DNA of 64,000 nt from Variovorax paradoxus_P (GCF_050627025.1 NZ_CP192473.1), one strand, 5' to 3'. Counted from the stretch's first letter, positions 1-8,673 are shown. Translations and numbers: made by a program. Notes: a model not told the origin generated them from the sequence alone.

Positions 1-357
1 CCGGCGACCGCGAAGGGCGCGGGAGCAATTCACCGCCGCAGTTTGGGCACGTCCCGCCGAGGCGCCGATTTGAGCAATCGCTGCAAAACGTGCACTCGAA
101 CGAACAGATGCGGGCATCGGCCGAATCCGGCGGCAGATCTCGGTCGCAACACTCACACCCTGGGCGCATTTGAAGCATGGCAGAACCTCATAAAGCTAGG
201 TCGCTGGAGCTTAAACGAGGGCGAATTGGGCGACGCCAGCGAGTGTCCGATCCTGGCCGCATTCTGCCGCCGCGGTCAGGGGCCCAGCCGAGCAGGTCGC
301 CAGCCGGATTCGACGCTCCGAGGCGAATTCGGCCGCAGCTTGGAGGGATCGCTCCTC
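1..357. other. No gene recognised
   Basis: No reading frame here has a convincing protein-like composition. The open frames look like shadows of GC-rich DNA. It is the 3' flank of the minus-strand metallopeptidase that ends at 358, and I see no clear terminator hairpin. Confidence 0.5.
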
Positions 358-1524
358 TCAATCGCCTCCAATGGCCGGACGCGGCGCCCAATCGGCGCTG
401 AGTGGCCTATCAAACAAAGCGCACACGTACGCGCCGAGATCCAGGTTCAAATGCTCGGCGGCAGCAGCAGTTCCTGCGTCGATGCGTCGAACGTGCTTCA
501 CGAAAAGCTCGAACGTATCCCATGACTTGCCGAACTGCTCTACGAGCGTTCTTGCTAGATCATATGAAAGCATATTCCCGTCGTCCGTCCTTGCAAACGA
601 CTCGCCAGACCAGAACTGCTGAATCTCAGTGGCCCCCCAGAATCTCAGATGCTTCTCCCGGATCTCCTGAGGCGTATAGAGGCTGCCCATTGATCCGGCC
701 AATTTGTGTTCGGTATTGACCGCGATACCTTCATCGATCCAGAGCGGTAGGCGCAGGTGGGCGAGTGCGCTATGCGTGAGCTCATGCGCTATGACGGGCT
801 CGATAGTAGCGAGATCGCCTCGACGTACAACAAAATGCGGACATCCGGCATCGATGAACATGCCGCCACTGAGGGCAAATTCACCTTGATCTGGATAGAA
901 CACCGCGACGTAGTGATAGTACCAATCCTCATCGTCCAGAACCAACAACACGCTCTTCCCATGGGCTGGAAACTGTCCCAGCTTTCCCAGAACTCGGGTG
1001 ATCCTCGCACGAGTAGTCGACACGTATCGGGCAGCGGCTTTCGCAACGTTCTGTTCTAGTGAAGACAGCACAAAGGCATCTTCTGCTTCGTGCAGCCAGA
1101 AGTGCGGCCCTAGGACGTCTCGTAGATGCAGCAGCCAAGAGCGATGGCTTTGCAGGCGAGCATCAGCCCGATCATCCTCGTTGGAGATGGTATCCAGCCA
1201 GGTATTGACTGCTTGCCAATCGGGGAACGGAAAGCCGTCTAGAGCAACGATGTGGTGCGCGAGCGGAAAGGGTGTGACGCCCCGTGCATGGAGAAGTCCC
1301 TGTGGCCCAGCCACGGAAGGGCCATCAGGGGGCCGTGCCTGAACTTCTTGTTTACGTTCGTACGGTCGGAGGTGCCAATGTGTAAAGAGCGCACCGATGA
1401 ATGGGGTGATCCACACCATGGCGATGTGCATACCCCTATGGTCAAGATTCGTTGCGCGACGAACACGCACGGTTAACCAAACATTCACGGCCAGCAGACA
1501 TGCAGCAAAGAAGAGGAATGACAT
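358..1524 (-). CDS. Membrane-anchored zinc metallopeptidase (gluzincin/peptidase MA-like)
   Basis: This 388-aa protein begins with two hydrophobic segments (about residues 2-19 and 33-50), so it should be anchored in the inner membrane. The rest is soluble. Residues 247-251 read HELTH, the HExxH zinc site of gluzincin peptidases. They are followed by WIDEGIAV (residues 262-269), the usual position of the third zinc ligand in peptidase MA-like proteins. The substrate cannot be read from the sequence. Neighbours are non-coding or degenerate, so there is no operon context. The fold call rests on the HExxH plus W-x-(D/E)-E-G pattern; an inactive homologue is unlikely because all expected ligands are present. 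Confidence 0.75.
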   Translation of the reverse strand: MSFLFFAACLLAVNVWLTVRVRRATNLDHRGMHIAMVWITPFIGALFTHWHLRPYERKQEVQARPPDGPSVAGPQGLLHARGVTPFPLAHHIVALDGFPFPDWQAVNTWLDTISNEDDRADARLQSHRSWLLHLRDVLGPHFWLHEAEDAFVLSSLEQNVAKAAARYVSTTRARITRVLGKLGQFPAHGKSVLLVLDDEDWYYHYVAVFYPDQGEFALSGGMFIDAGCPHFVVRRGDLATIEPVIAHELTHSALAHLRLPLWIDEGIAVNTEHKLAGSMGSLYTPQEIREKHLRFWGATEIQQFWSGESFARTDDGNMLSYDLARTLVEQFGKSWDTFELFVKHVRRIDAGTAAAAEHLNLDLGAYVCALFDRPLSADWAPRPAIGGD

Positions 1525-1677
1525 CGAGCGTTCTTACTCACCGAGGGTATGGCTTTGCATTGTCGCTTGGCTCCGCAATTGCCTGCTTTCTGCCGATTGT
1601 TGACCGCCCGACCGTCAGTGCCACACGCTCTCGATGGCTTCGTTGTTGGGCAGCGACGAAGGTCCGCTACTGGCCGA

Positions 1678-1990
1678 CTACAGCCTGTCGCCCCGGGGGG
1701 CTTCGATCAGGCCAAGCCTAGCAAGCGCCAACAAGAATTGTTCATATTCTTGATCTTGCATGCCTTCGACGGCGACGTGCCACAGCGTGATACCACGGGT
1801 TGGGGTGTTCGCACTCAGGAGAGAAGCTGCAACTTAACTCCGGAGCACTGCAAGCGGTGCGTGCAGCAGCCAGAATTTCGTCACAGGCCGAATCAACTTC
1901 ATCGCGGCCGAATGCTTGCACGATCAAACGCAAGGGGACACTTTGTCTCCGCTGCGATGCGTTCGCGCGGGAAAAGCGGAGATTTGTCAT
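1678..1990 (-). pseudogene. Possible frameshifted small gene remnant
   Basis: Two minus-strand frames carry protein-like sequence. The upstream one contains DEVDSACDEILAAARTACS. The downstream one contains TRGITLWHVAVEGMQDQEY, then LLALARLGLIEAPRGD and a stop at 1678. They abut near 1820 and could be joined by one frameshift. I recognise no family. It may also be chance coding-like sequence. Confidence 0.25.
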
Positions 1991-2068
1991 GTATACGGAT
2001 TTGAACCTTTAGCCTACGATTGCCGCATCGTCCATTTATGGTCATTCCCGGCGCCGCTTCCATGGGCA

Positions 2069-2099
2069 ATTTCTGGAAACCGTTCCAGAAATCTTTTTT
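2069..2099 (+). terminator. Rho-independent terminator-like hairpin
   Basis: A perfect 10-bp stem ATTTCTGGAA / TTCCAGAAAT encloses the tetraloop ACCG and is followed by CTTTTTT. This is the classic form of an intrinsic terminator reading rightward. No convincing plus-strand gene lies upstream, so its gene may have been lost. Confidence 0.6.
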
Positions 2100-2342
2100 C
2101 GACCCGGCCGGCGGCTTTGGAGCGAACTGAGCACCGCTGATGAACGTCGGGCCACGGCCGTATTCTGCCCATCGGGTATCGCGCCGGCGCGCCCCCAAAG
2201 TGGCGTCATGCTTGGCGGCCTGTTCGCCGGTTCAGCGCAGAACGCGCGATGACGTCACTATTGGGCCTTTGCCAGCCGAGTATCCATCGCAGTTGCTTTC
2301 GGGTTCGAGCAACGCCACGCAGATCCTCCACCGGGCACTCCG

Positions 2343-2783
2343 TTGGAGACGGCTCATGGACAACGATGGTGCACTGCTTGTGGCTGTGAATTCCTCCCTC
2401 GTGCGCGGGCACCCCATCAGCGCTACTGCGCCGAGCCTGTGTGCCAGCGCGAACGACGGCTTTGGCAGCAGACAAAGCGGCGAAGCGATCCCGACTACCT
2501 CCAGAACCAGGCGCAGGCCCAGCGCGCGTGGTCCAAACGAAATTCCGCCTACTGGTCAGCGTATCGGGAAAGTCACCCCGAATACGCAGCCCGCAACCGC
2601 ATCAATCAACGCAGTCGTAACGCCAAGCGGTCCACCACCGGTATTGCAAAGATGGACGCGTCGAGTGCTGCGCCATTCCTCGATGGTGGCCTCTACGAAC
2701 TGCGTCCGCTAGAGGGCTTCGGATTTGCAAAGATGGTCGCGTGGACCGTTCAGATCACTGTGCTTTCTCGCCAGCCCGCCTAA
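2343..2783 (+). CDS. Small CxxC-finger protein found beside recombinases
   Basis: The product is 146 aa and starts at TTG. It opens with a Cys cluster (WCTACGCEF, then YCAEPVCQRERR about 15 residues on), which looks like a treble-clef-type zinc site. A basic Arg/Gln/Tyr-rich stretch follows, typical of a nucleic-acid-binding protein. From memory, proteins with this layout, ending in a KM(D/V)xWTVxI-like motif, sit directly upstream of large serine recombinases in beta- and gammaproteobacteria, and here too a recombinase follows at 2927. Function is unknown; a regulatory or accessory role in recombination is inference. It looks intact although its partner is destroyed. Confidence 0.65.
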   Translation: METAHGQRWCTACGCEFLPRARAPHQRYCAEPVCQRERRLWQQTKRRSDPDYLQNQAQAQRAWSKRNSAYWSAYRESHPEYAARNRINQRSRNAKRSTTGIAKMDASSAAPFLDGGLYELRPLEGFGFAKMVAWTVQITVLSRQPA

Positions 2784-2926
2784 GCATGTCGCATTTCGGT
2801 GATTGCAAAGAGAGGACTTGATCGATCCTGAGTCACAGGACTGGTACCTTGCCGGTGTGCGGGCACCCGGTGTCGCCAGGCGTTCGCAGCGAAGAATTCG
2901 CTTGAACGGACTGGATGGGTACTCGC

Positions 2927-3252
2927 ATGGACCAAAGCCACATCGGGGTCGACGCGGATGCAGGCGCGCCCCTTTTTCGCGCCGCAGAATACGTTCGGAT
3001 GTCGACGGAGCACCAGCAGTACTCCACCCTCAATCAGAACGACAAGATCCGCGAATACGCCGCGCACCGCGGCATCGAAATCGACGGGCGGCTCGCGTTG
3101 CAACGCCTGATCCGGGACGTCCAGGCCGGGACCGCCGACTTCAGCATCATCCTCGTCTAGACGTGAGCCGATGGGGGCGCTTCCAGGATGCCGACGAGAG
3201 CGCCTACTACGAATACATCTGCCGTCGCGCCGGCATCCAGGTGGCCTACTGC
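2927..3252 (+). pseudogene. Large serine recombinase, 5' part (broken)
   Basis: This is the resolvase N-terminal domain of a large serine recombinase. The catalytic-serine motif YVRMSTEHQQYSTLNQ is present, followed by REYAAHRGIEI. Family members carry about a dozen residues (YADEGKSG-type) between GIEI and DGRLALQRLI; here they are missing. After SIILV a one-base loss turns the TAC-GAC expected from the family into TAG-AC, giving a stop at 3158-3160 and a frame change. The reading resumes in another frame as RWGRFQDADESAYYEYICRR and is then cut by IS66 at 3252. ATG codons at 2915 and 2927 are both possible starts. The gene cannot make a functional recombinase. Confidence 0.85.
3245..3252. 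repeat. IS66 target-site duplication, left copy (CCTACTGC)
   Basis: The octamer CCTACTGC lies immediately outside the left inverted repeat and recurs immediately outside the right one (6363-6370). Eight bases is the expected duplication for the IS66 family. It falls in the Ala-Tyr-Cys codons of the recombinase. Confidence 0.95.
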
Positions 3253-3276
3253 GTAAGCGCGGCCTCAAGGCCCTCT
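3253..3276. repeat. IS66 left terminal inverted repeat
   Basis: It matches the reverse complement of 6339-6362 over 24 positions with one mismatch (position 8, C against T). It contains the internal near-palindrome GGCCTCAAGGCC. Confidence 0.9.
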
Positions 3277-3308
3277 TGACGCCGGCTACTTGAAGCGCCC
3301 GACGATGC

Positions 3309-3836
3309 TCAGACGTCGAGCACGCGTCGCAGAATGTGGAACGGCACCCGCCACGTCCCACCATTGCTGGTTCCCAGGGTGGCGGTGCGCTGGTTGATGC
3401 GCACGATCACGCCGGTGATGTTTCGACCGTCTCGGTCATCGAAGGAGACGGTGTCGCCTCGTTGGAACTCGCGAGCTGGGGCTGGCGCGCTGACCGGTTC
3501 CGGGGGCGGCTCATAGGGAGCTTGCTCATCGCGACGTTCTGCACCGTGATAGCCCTGCATCGCCAGGCACGGGATCTTCCAAGTTCGCTTGGTGCCTTCC
3601 TCCAGCACCGTCGCCTGCGTGTCCCTCATGGCGATGATCTTGCCGCGGCGCATCTGGCCATCGCGGAAGTCGACGAACTGCACAGGCTGGCCCAGATGGA
3701 GGTTCGCACGAGCGGCAATGCCACGGCGTGGGTCGGCCAGCATGCCCTCGATCAACGCCTTGAGTTGGTAGAGCTGCAGGCTGCTCGCGCGCTCGAGGGC
3801 TTCCATCATCCGCGGGTCGGTGCCTTGCGAGTTCAC
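3309..3836 (-). CDS. IS66 accessory (passenger) gene with duplicated SH3/KOW-like domain
   Basis: This gene lies inside the IS66 element, 34 bp after tnpC. I chose the GTG at 3836 because AAGGAAGAGG sits just ahead of it as a ribosome binding site; ATG codons at 3809 and 3806 are alternatives. The 175-aa product has a helical N-terminus (MMEALERASSLQLYQLKALI). Two related beta-rich segments follow: one with GQPVQFVDFRDGQMRRGKII and WKIP, the other with GDTVSFDDRDGRNITGVIV and WRVP. They look like an internally duplicated small barrel of the SH3/KOW type. Standard IS66 elements have only tnpA, tnpB and tnpC; extra orfs occur in some. Function is unknown; nucleic-acid or transposase binding is a guess. 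Confidence 0.7.
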   Translation of the reverse strand: MNSQGTDPRMMEALERASSLQLYQLKALIEGMLADPRRGIAARANLHLGQPVQFVDFRDGQMRRGKIIAMRDTQATVLEEGTKRTWKIPCLAMQGYHGAERRDEQAPYEPPPEPVSAPAPAREFQRGDTVSFDDRDGRNITGVIVRINQRTATLGTSNGGTWRVPFHILRRVLDV

Positions 3837-3870
3837 TGCCTCTTCCTTCGTCTCAGCCTGCTTGTGTGGC

Positions 3871-5451
3871 TCAGGCCGCCAGTCGTTGCTCAACGTGTTG
3901 CCCGCCAATGTTCCACGGCAGCAACTCGTCGATGCGGTTGATGGGATGGTCGGCAATTCGGTCGAGCACGTCGCGCAGGTACGCCTGCGGATCGAGCCCG
4001 TTCAGCTTGGCCGACTCCACCAGACTGTAGATCGCCGCGGCCCGCTCGCCGCCTGCGTCCGAGCCCATGAAGAGATAGTTCGATCTTCCCAGGGCCACGC
4101 CACGCAGGGCACGCTCCGCCGCGTTGTTGTCGATCTCGATGCGGCCATCGTCACGGTAGCGGGTCAGCGATGTCCAGCGCGAGAGCGAATAGCCGATCGC
4201 CTTGGCGAGCTCCGACTTCGTCGACACCTTGCCCAGCATGCTCGTGAGCCAGGCACGCAGGTCTTCCAGCAACGGCCCGGCGCAGGCTTGCCGCACCTGG
4301 CGTCTCACATCGGGCGGCTGCCCTCGGATCTGGGCTTCGATTGCGTACAGCGCCGCAATGCGCTGCAGCGCCTGCTCGGCAATCGAGCCCGGCACGAAGC
4401 CCTGGCTCTCATGCAGGTCCCAGAACGGTCGACGCGCATGAGCCCAGCACGATGCTTCGACGACGCGCCCGCCCGCGTAAATCTTGCCGTACCCGCCATA
4501 GGCATCGGCTTGGAGGATGCCGCTGTAGTTCGCAAGGTGTGCCTGCGGGTGTTCGCCCTTGCGGTTGGGCGAGTAGCGATACCAAGCCGCAGGAGGTTCT
4601 GCGTTTGCGGCCGGCCGGTCGTCGCGCACGTACACCCACAGCCGGCCGGTCTTGGTGCGGCCGCGACCAGGATCGAGCACGGCCACCGGTGTGTCATCGG
4701 CGTGCACCTTCTCGCCGGCCAGCACGTAGCGACCGAGCGCGGCAACCAGCGGGTCGAACAGCTTCTCGCTCTGGCCCACCCAGCCCGACATGGTCGAAGG
4801 ATCGATGACGACGCCGTCGCGGCCATAGATGCGGCTCAGGCGATGCAAAGGGATGTGGTCGCAGTACTTGGACACCAGCACGTTGGCCAGCAGCCCTGGG
4901 CCGGCCACGCCGCGGGCGATCGGCCGGCTGGGCGCCAGCGCCTGGAAGATCGCTTCGCAAGCGACGCAGGCCATCTTGGGCCGCACGTGCCGGATCACCT
5001 TGAAGCGCGAGGGCACGTACTCCAGCTGCTCGGAGACGTCGTGCCCGATCAGACGTAGGCGACCGCCGCAAGCGGCGCAGCCGCAAGGCTGACCACCTGC
5101 GTCGTGGTGCGCGGAGGTTGCCTCCGGTCGATAGACCTGGCTCTCGCGCGGCAGGTGGGCGGGGAGCTTGCGATCGATCTGCGGTGCGTTGGCTGCATCG
5201 GGCGCGGCCGACTCGATCGGCGCCGGGCGTTCATACAGTGGTTCGTCTTCCAGAAGAGCGATTTGCGGGTCATCGAGCTGCTCGCTGGACGATCCGAAGC
5301 GGGCGCGAAGGCTGCGCAGCAACTGCAGCTTGAGCTTGTCGACCATCAGCTTGAGGAGCACCACTTCGGCGTCTCTCTCCTCGACCACTCGCAGCAAACC
5401 TTCAACGGTGTGAGGTGTGGTGGGGTCGTTGCTCGGCGTCGTCACGCCCAC
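3871..5451 (-). CDS. tnpC: IS66 transposase TnpC (DDE)
   Basis: The 526-aa product is the catalytic transposase of the element. An N-terminal leucine-rich helical region (residues 15-55) is followed by a Cys cluster (CGCAACGG around 123-130 and CVAC at 162-165), the expected zinc-binding domain. The DDE core shows the first Asp in VHADDTPV (about 252-253), the second in LQADAYGGY (316), and Glu in DNNAAERALRG (446). The C-terminal end is complete and full length for the family. It is the third gene of the leftward tnpA-tnpB-tnpC set. Confidence 0.95.
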   Translation of the reverse strand: MGVTTPSNDPTTPHTVEGLLRVVEERDAEVVLLKLMVDKLKLQLLRSLRARFGSSSEQLDDPQIALLEDEPLYERPAPIESAAPDAANAPQIDRKLPAHLPRESQVYRPEATSAHHDAGGQPCGCAACGGRLRLIGHDVSEQLEYVPSRFKVIRHVRPKMACVACEAIFQALAPSRPIARGVAGPGLLANVLVSKYCDHIPLHRLSRIYGRDGVVIDPSTMSGWVGQSEKLFDPLVAALGRYVLAGEKVHADDTPVAVLDPGRGRTKTGRLWVYVRDDRPAANAEPPAAWYRYSPNRKGEHPQAHLANYSGILQADAYGGYGKIYAGGRVVEASCWAHARRPFWDLHESQGFVPGSIAEQALQRIAALYAIEAQIRGQPPDVRRQVRQACAGPLLEDLRAWLTSMLGKVSTKSELAKAIGYSLSRWTSLTRYRDDGRIEIDNNAAERALRGVALGRSNYLFMGSDAGGERAAAIYSLVESAKLNGLDPQAYLRDVLDRIADHPINRIDELLPWNIGGQHVEQRLAA

Positions 5452-5527
5452 TACTGTGCCCGGCCCTCGGCACGTCGAACATCGGTGCTACACCGGAGGA
5501 TTCTTCATACAGTGGTGGCGCAGTTGA

Positions 5528-5875
5528 TCAGGCTGCAAGCAACGGCTCATGCGTGCGCACCGGCATGCGCCAGTCGATGCCTTCCAGCAGCATCGAGAGT
5601 TGCGCCGGCGTGAGCGAGACGCTGCCGGACGTGGCCTGCGGCCAGACGAAGCGGCCGCGCTCGAGACGCTTGGCCAGGAGCATCAGTCCCTGGCCGTCGA
5701 ACCACAGGACCTTCAGGATGTCGCCGCGCTTGCCGCGGAAGACAAAGACGTGGCCGCAGAACGGATTGGCCGCGAGCGCCGTCTGCACCATGGCGGCCAG
5801 ACCATCGAAGCCCTTCCTCATGTCGGTGTGGCCGGCCACGATCCACACGCGTGTGTTCGAGGGAAGACCAATCAC
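5528..5875 (-). CDS. tnpB: IS66 accessory protein TnpB
   Basis: This 115-aa protein is the IS66 Orf2/TnpB type, needed for transposition but of unknown biochemistry. It shows the family signatures TRVWIVAGHTDMRKGFDGLA, FVFRGKRGD and LKVLWFDGQGLMLLAKRLE. The start is GTG at 5875, which forms a GTGA overlap with the tnpA stop at 5872, so its translation is probably coupled to tnpA. A longer upstream extension in the same frame lies over tnpA and is rejected. TnpC follows after a 76-bp gap. Confidence 0.9.
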   Translation of the reverse strand: MIGLPSNTRVWIVAGHTDMRKGFDGLAAMVQTALAANPFCGHVFVFRGKRGDILKVLWFDGQGLMLLAKRLERGRFVWPQATSGSVSLTPAQLSMLLEGIDWRMPVRTHEPLLAA

Positions 5876-6258
5876 GCGATAGCACCGAGCAGGCGCAGCA
5901 CGCAACGCACGCTGGTCTCGTCGACGGCTCCGCGCAGACGAACACGTGTGGCACCCACGTCGATCTCGATCACGCCGCTCGAAGGGCGCGGCGCAACGGC
6001 CTTGTTGGTCTGGGCTGCAGGCTCCATCTGCACCGTAACCGGCAAGAGCGTGGCCGGCGCAGTGCCCTTGACTACTGGAGCTTGCGCGCGCAAGCGAAGC
6101 CGACGCCAGTTGAACAAGAGGTTCGCATTGATACCATGCTCCTGCGCGATGGCAGCGACTGACGCGCCAGGTTCCAGGCTGCGCTCGACCAATTCCTGCT
6201 TCAGCTCTTCGCTGTGCCTGCGTCGGGTGTCCTTGCCCGAAATGACTCGCTTGTTCAT
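5872..6258 (-). CDS. tnpA: IS66 accessory protein TnpA (helix-turn-helix)
   Basis: The 128-aa product begins MNKRVISGKDTRRRHSEE and has a helix-turn-helix of the transposase-8 type (VAAIAQEHGINANLLFNWRR, about residues 34-53). A Pro/Ala-rich linker and a small C-terminal beta segment follow. It is the first gene of the element, starting about 100 bp inside the right inverted repeat. Its stop codon overlaps the GTG of tnpB. Confidence 0.9.
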   Translation of the reverse strand: MNKRVISGKDTRRRHSEELKQELVERSLEPGASVAAIAQEHGINANLLFNWRRLRLRAQAPVVKGTAPATLLPVTVQMEPAAQTNKAVAPRPSSGVIEIDVGATRVRLRGAVDETSVRCVLRLLGAIA

Positions 6259-6338
6259 GTGTGCACGTACCGGTTAAATGCACACATCCAAGTGTGAGCA
6301 CGATCAGGCGATCCTGCTCATGCCCGCGTCGTCTCGCC

Positions 6339-6362
6339 AGAGGGCCTTGAGGCCACGCTTAC
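6339..6362. repeat. IS66 right terminal inverted repeat
   Basis: It is the inverted partner of 3253-3276 with one mismatch in 24, ending in CGCTTAC next to the right copy of the target duplication. Confidence 0.9.
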
Positions 6363-6370
6363 CCTACTGC
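6363..6370. repeat. IS66 target-site duplication, right copy (CCTACTGC)
   Basis: It is identical to 3245-3252. From here the recombinase frame continues with YCAEQFENDG, confirming that the element was inserted in that gene. Confidence 0.95.
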
Positions 6371-7090
6371 GCGGAGCAGTTCGAGAACGACGGCTCGCCT
6401 GTCTCGACTATTGTCAAGGACGTGAAACGGGCGATGGCAGGCGAATACAGCCGCGAACTGTCGACCAAGGTCTCTGCCGGCCAATGTCGCTTGGTGGAGC
6501 TCGGTTTCCGGCAAGGTGGTGCGGCGGGGTTCGGCCTGCGGCGAATGCTGGTGGACCAATCGGGCGTGGTCAAGACCGAACTCCAGCGCGGCGAACAGAA
6601 GAGTCTCCAGACCGACCGCGTCATCCTCACACCAGGACCCGGAGACCAGGTCAAGACCGTCCAGAAAATCTACGAATGGTTCACCGACGAAGGACTGGTG
6701 GAGTTGGAGATCGCCCGCCGGCTCAACATGATGCACACCCGGACGGACCTAGACCGCGAGTGGACGCGGGCCACGGTCCACCAAGTGCTGATCAACGAAA
6801 AGTACATCGGCAGCAACGTCTACAACCGCATCTCCTTCAAGCTGAAGAAGCTGCGCGTGGTCAACACGCCAGACATGTGGATCCGCAAGGACGACGCCTT
6901 CGAGCCGATCGTCACACGAGACATCTTCTATACAGCCCAAGGCATCATCCGCGCGCGAGCATGGCGGTATTCCAACGACGAGCTCATCGAACGCCTGCTT
7001 GGCCTCTATCGGCACCGGGGGTTTCTCTTCGGCCTGGTGATCGACGAAGCGGAAGGCATGCCCTCGTCGGCGGTCTATGCGCACCGGCTG
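6363..7090 (+). pseudogene. Large serine recombinase, 3' part (truncated)
   Basis: This segment continues the gene cut at 3252. It contains AMAGEYSRELSTKV, the recombinase domain (EIARRLNMMHTRTDLDREWT, ATVHQVLINEKYIGSNVYN) and then RVVNTPDMWIRKDDAFEPIV, typical of this family. Recognisable recombinase sequence stops around AVYAHR (about 7085). Beyond that the frame is unrelated and ends at 7216, while a RepB-type tail appears in another frame. The C-terminal part of the recombinase is therefore deleted. Together with the 5' fragment this is a dead gene. Confidence 0.85.
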
Positions 7091-7091
7091 G

Positions 7092-7380
7092 AGATGGTCA
7101 CTGCACGGAAATGCTCGTCGCCGGAAAGCGCCCGCACAAGGATCGAGGCGTCAGCCAGGAACAGGTCGATCGGATGGAGCGGGAGATGTGCGGTCTGCAG
7201 GACCAGTACAGGATGATCGAGCAGGGTTTTGGGGAGGGCATGCTCAACCTTGTGCTGGCCAGAGGCTACGTCGCCAAGCTGGTCGAGAACAAAGCGGTGT
7301 TGCGTTACCTGGAGCTCAACCATGGAGCGGTGCTCAAGCAGCTGATGGGTTTGGTGCGAGCGACCTCGGCGGATGGTTGA
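7092..7380 (+). pseudogene. RepB/ParB-like partition protein, C-terminal fragment
   Basis: About 95 codons in frame with the stop at 7378-7380 encode TEMLVAGKRPHKDRGVSQEQ, then DRMEREM, GMLNLVLARGYVAKLVENK and RYLELNHG. From memory this matches the C-terminal domain of RepB-like plasmid partition proteins, genes often found downstream of such recombinases. No start codon or ParB N-terminal domain is present. The fragment is joined directly to the truncated recombinase, pointing to a deletion that removed the end of one gene and most of the next. Confidence 0.55.
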
Positions 7381-7513
7381 AAATTATCGGCGGGTAAACC
7401 TGAGACCACCCACCCAAGAAACGAGCTGAGGTTCTCGCGCATAACGGCGCAGGGGACTAGCCCAGCCCGGGAAAATTTGCGGTCCCGTATTTGTGCACCT
7501 GCATGCCCTTTAT

Positions 7514-7862
7514 TCAAGCGTTGTCATCGATCACATCGAAGTTCAATCCACAGGCTCTTAGTGCGGCTTGCAGCGATGCGCTTTCCTCGGGAGAAAATCC
7601 AACGAAGTAGATCTGCAGCGTCTTGCCGCAGCTGAAACAGATCTTTGCCCGGCGCCGCCCAAAGCTGGACACCGTGTCCAACCGCCGCTGTCAGAAAAAC
7701 GAAGGCCTCCTCAGGAGAGATGAGGCCGATCTCCTCGCCCAGATTGCTCCAGCCCGTGATCTCGGCGCTGAGGGGATGCTCGAACCTCCACCCCAATGCT
7801 TGCAGGGCGTCGAGTAACTGAACGCAACTCGCCGGAGAAAGGCGGGCAATCTCTTTGGTCAT
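7514..7862 (-). pseudogene. Small protein gene with frameshift
   Basis: From ATG 7862 the frame reads MTKEIARLSPASCVQLLDAL up to about FVFLTAAVG and then loses protein character, although it stays open to 7524. The neighbouring frame takes over with CFSCGKTLQIYFVGFSPEES, ACGLNFDVIDDNA and a stop at 7514-7516. An extra base in the GCGGCGGTT stretch near 7690 would explain this. The repaired product would be about 115 aa. I do not recognise the family. It sits among other broken genes. Confidence 0.5.
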
Positions 7863-8029
7863 GGCTTAGCTGCTGGCTCGCCGTCGGCACCCGTGCGCAC
7901 GCGATGCGCGCAACTGCAGCCCTTGTATGGCGAAATGAATCGCTGGTATCCGGCGACGGCGGCTATGGCGAAGTTCTTCATGTGCCTAGTCGGATGTCGA
8001 TGCTAGAGTTCTGGTTATGGTCAAGGCTG

Positions 8030-8432
8030 TCAGCCCACCATTGATCGGCGAAGCAGGGCCTCGGCTTCGTCATAACTCAAAGGCTGGCCCTTCGATTCGG
8101 CGAATTGCCGTACTCGCCAAGGATCGATTCCCTCCGGGTCGCTGACAACCACGTGCATATCGACGACGAGGTGGGGGCTGGAGCTTGCCGGGTGAAGACC
8201 ACGCCACATCCGTGGTTCTGTGCTCCCCAACGCTCACCCTGAACTTCGGATTCTCAGCTATCTGAACGCCGAGGAGCCATTTATTCCCCTGCACCTCGGG
8301 GCAACGCTGCAGCAGCGCCTCACTAAGTCTTCGCTGCCACTGGACCAGTTCTTCTAACAGGCCATCATTCATAGGCAGGTGAGTCAATTGGTTGAGTGTC
8401 CGTACATGGACGCCCCCCAATATGCCAGGCAT
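8030..8432 (-). pseudogene. Hypothetical gene with frameshift
   Basis: The upstream frame holds MNDGLLEELVQWQRRLSEAL (ATG at 8372), QIAENPKFRVSVGEHRTTDV and SSPGKL, then turns into Arg/Pro-rich nonsense. A second frame continues with HLVVDMHVVVSDPEGIDPWR and ESKGQPLSYDEAEALLRRS to a stop at 8030. One frameshift near 8170 would join them into about 115 residues. No family is recognised. Together with the broken gene at 7514-7862 it marks this area as decaying. Confidence 0.45.
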
Positions 8433-8673
8433 TCAGTTATTGATGGCTTGAAGGTTCGATTGCACCCGTACTTTCGGACTTTCGCTGCGGCACTTTGCCG
8501 CTGTCCCTGATGGGATTTGCTGGTCGGCTCCTCTATCGGTTCTCCGCACTCCGGGTGCTTCGGACGTTCTGGGCTTCGCCAACCACGGTCTTACCTGTCT
8601 TGCGATCACTGCGTGATTGCCTGAGCAATCGGTGGTTCAGTCTCCTGCCTTCTGTGTTGATGGGTTGGGTCGG
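8433..8673. other. Non-coding flank downstream of the IS110 transposase
   Basis: No gene is supported here. The stretch probably includes the 3' end of the IS110-like element, but I could not fix its boundary because this family usually lacks terminal inverted repeats. Confidence 0.4.

Larger units (their letters stand above)
3253..6362 (-). mobile_element. IS66-family insertion sequence, complete (3110 bp)
   Basis: The element has terminal inverted repeats that begin GTAAGCG, as in many IS66 elements, and is bounded by the 8-bp duplication CCTACTGC. It carries tnpA (5872-6258), tnpB (5528-5875), tnpC (3871-5451) and an extra downstream gene (3309-3836), all leftward. All frames are open and the TnpC acidic residues are present, so it may still be active. 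It interrupts a recombinase that was probably already frameshifted. Confidence 0.95.

Noticed and set aside
3820..5058. Long plus-strand frame of 412 codons across the IS66 element
   Set aside because: It is the antisense shadow of tnpC, which has all catalytic motifs; the plus frame has no recognisable protein features.
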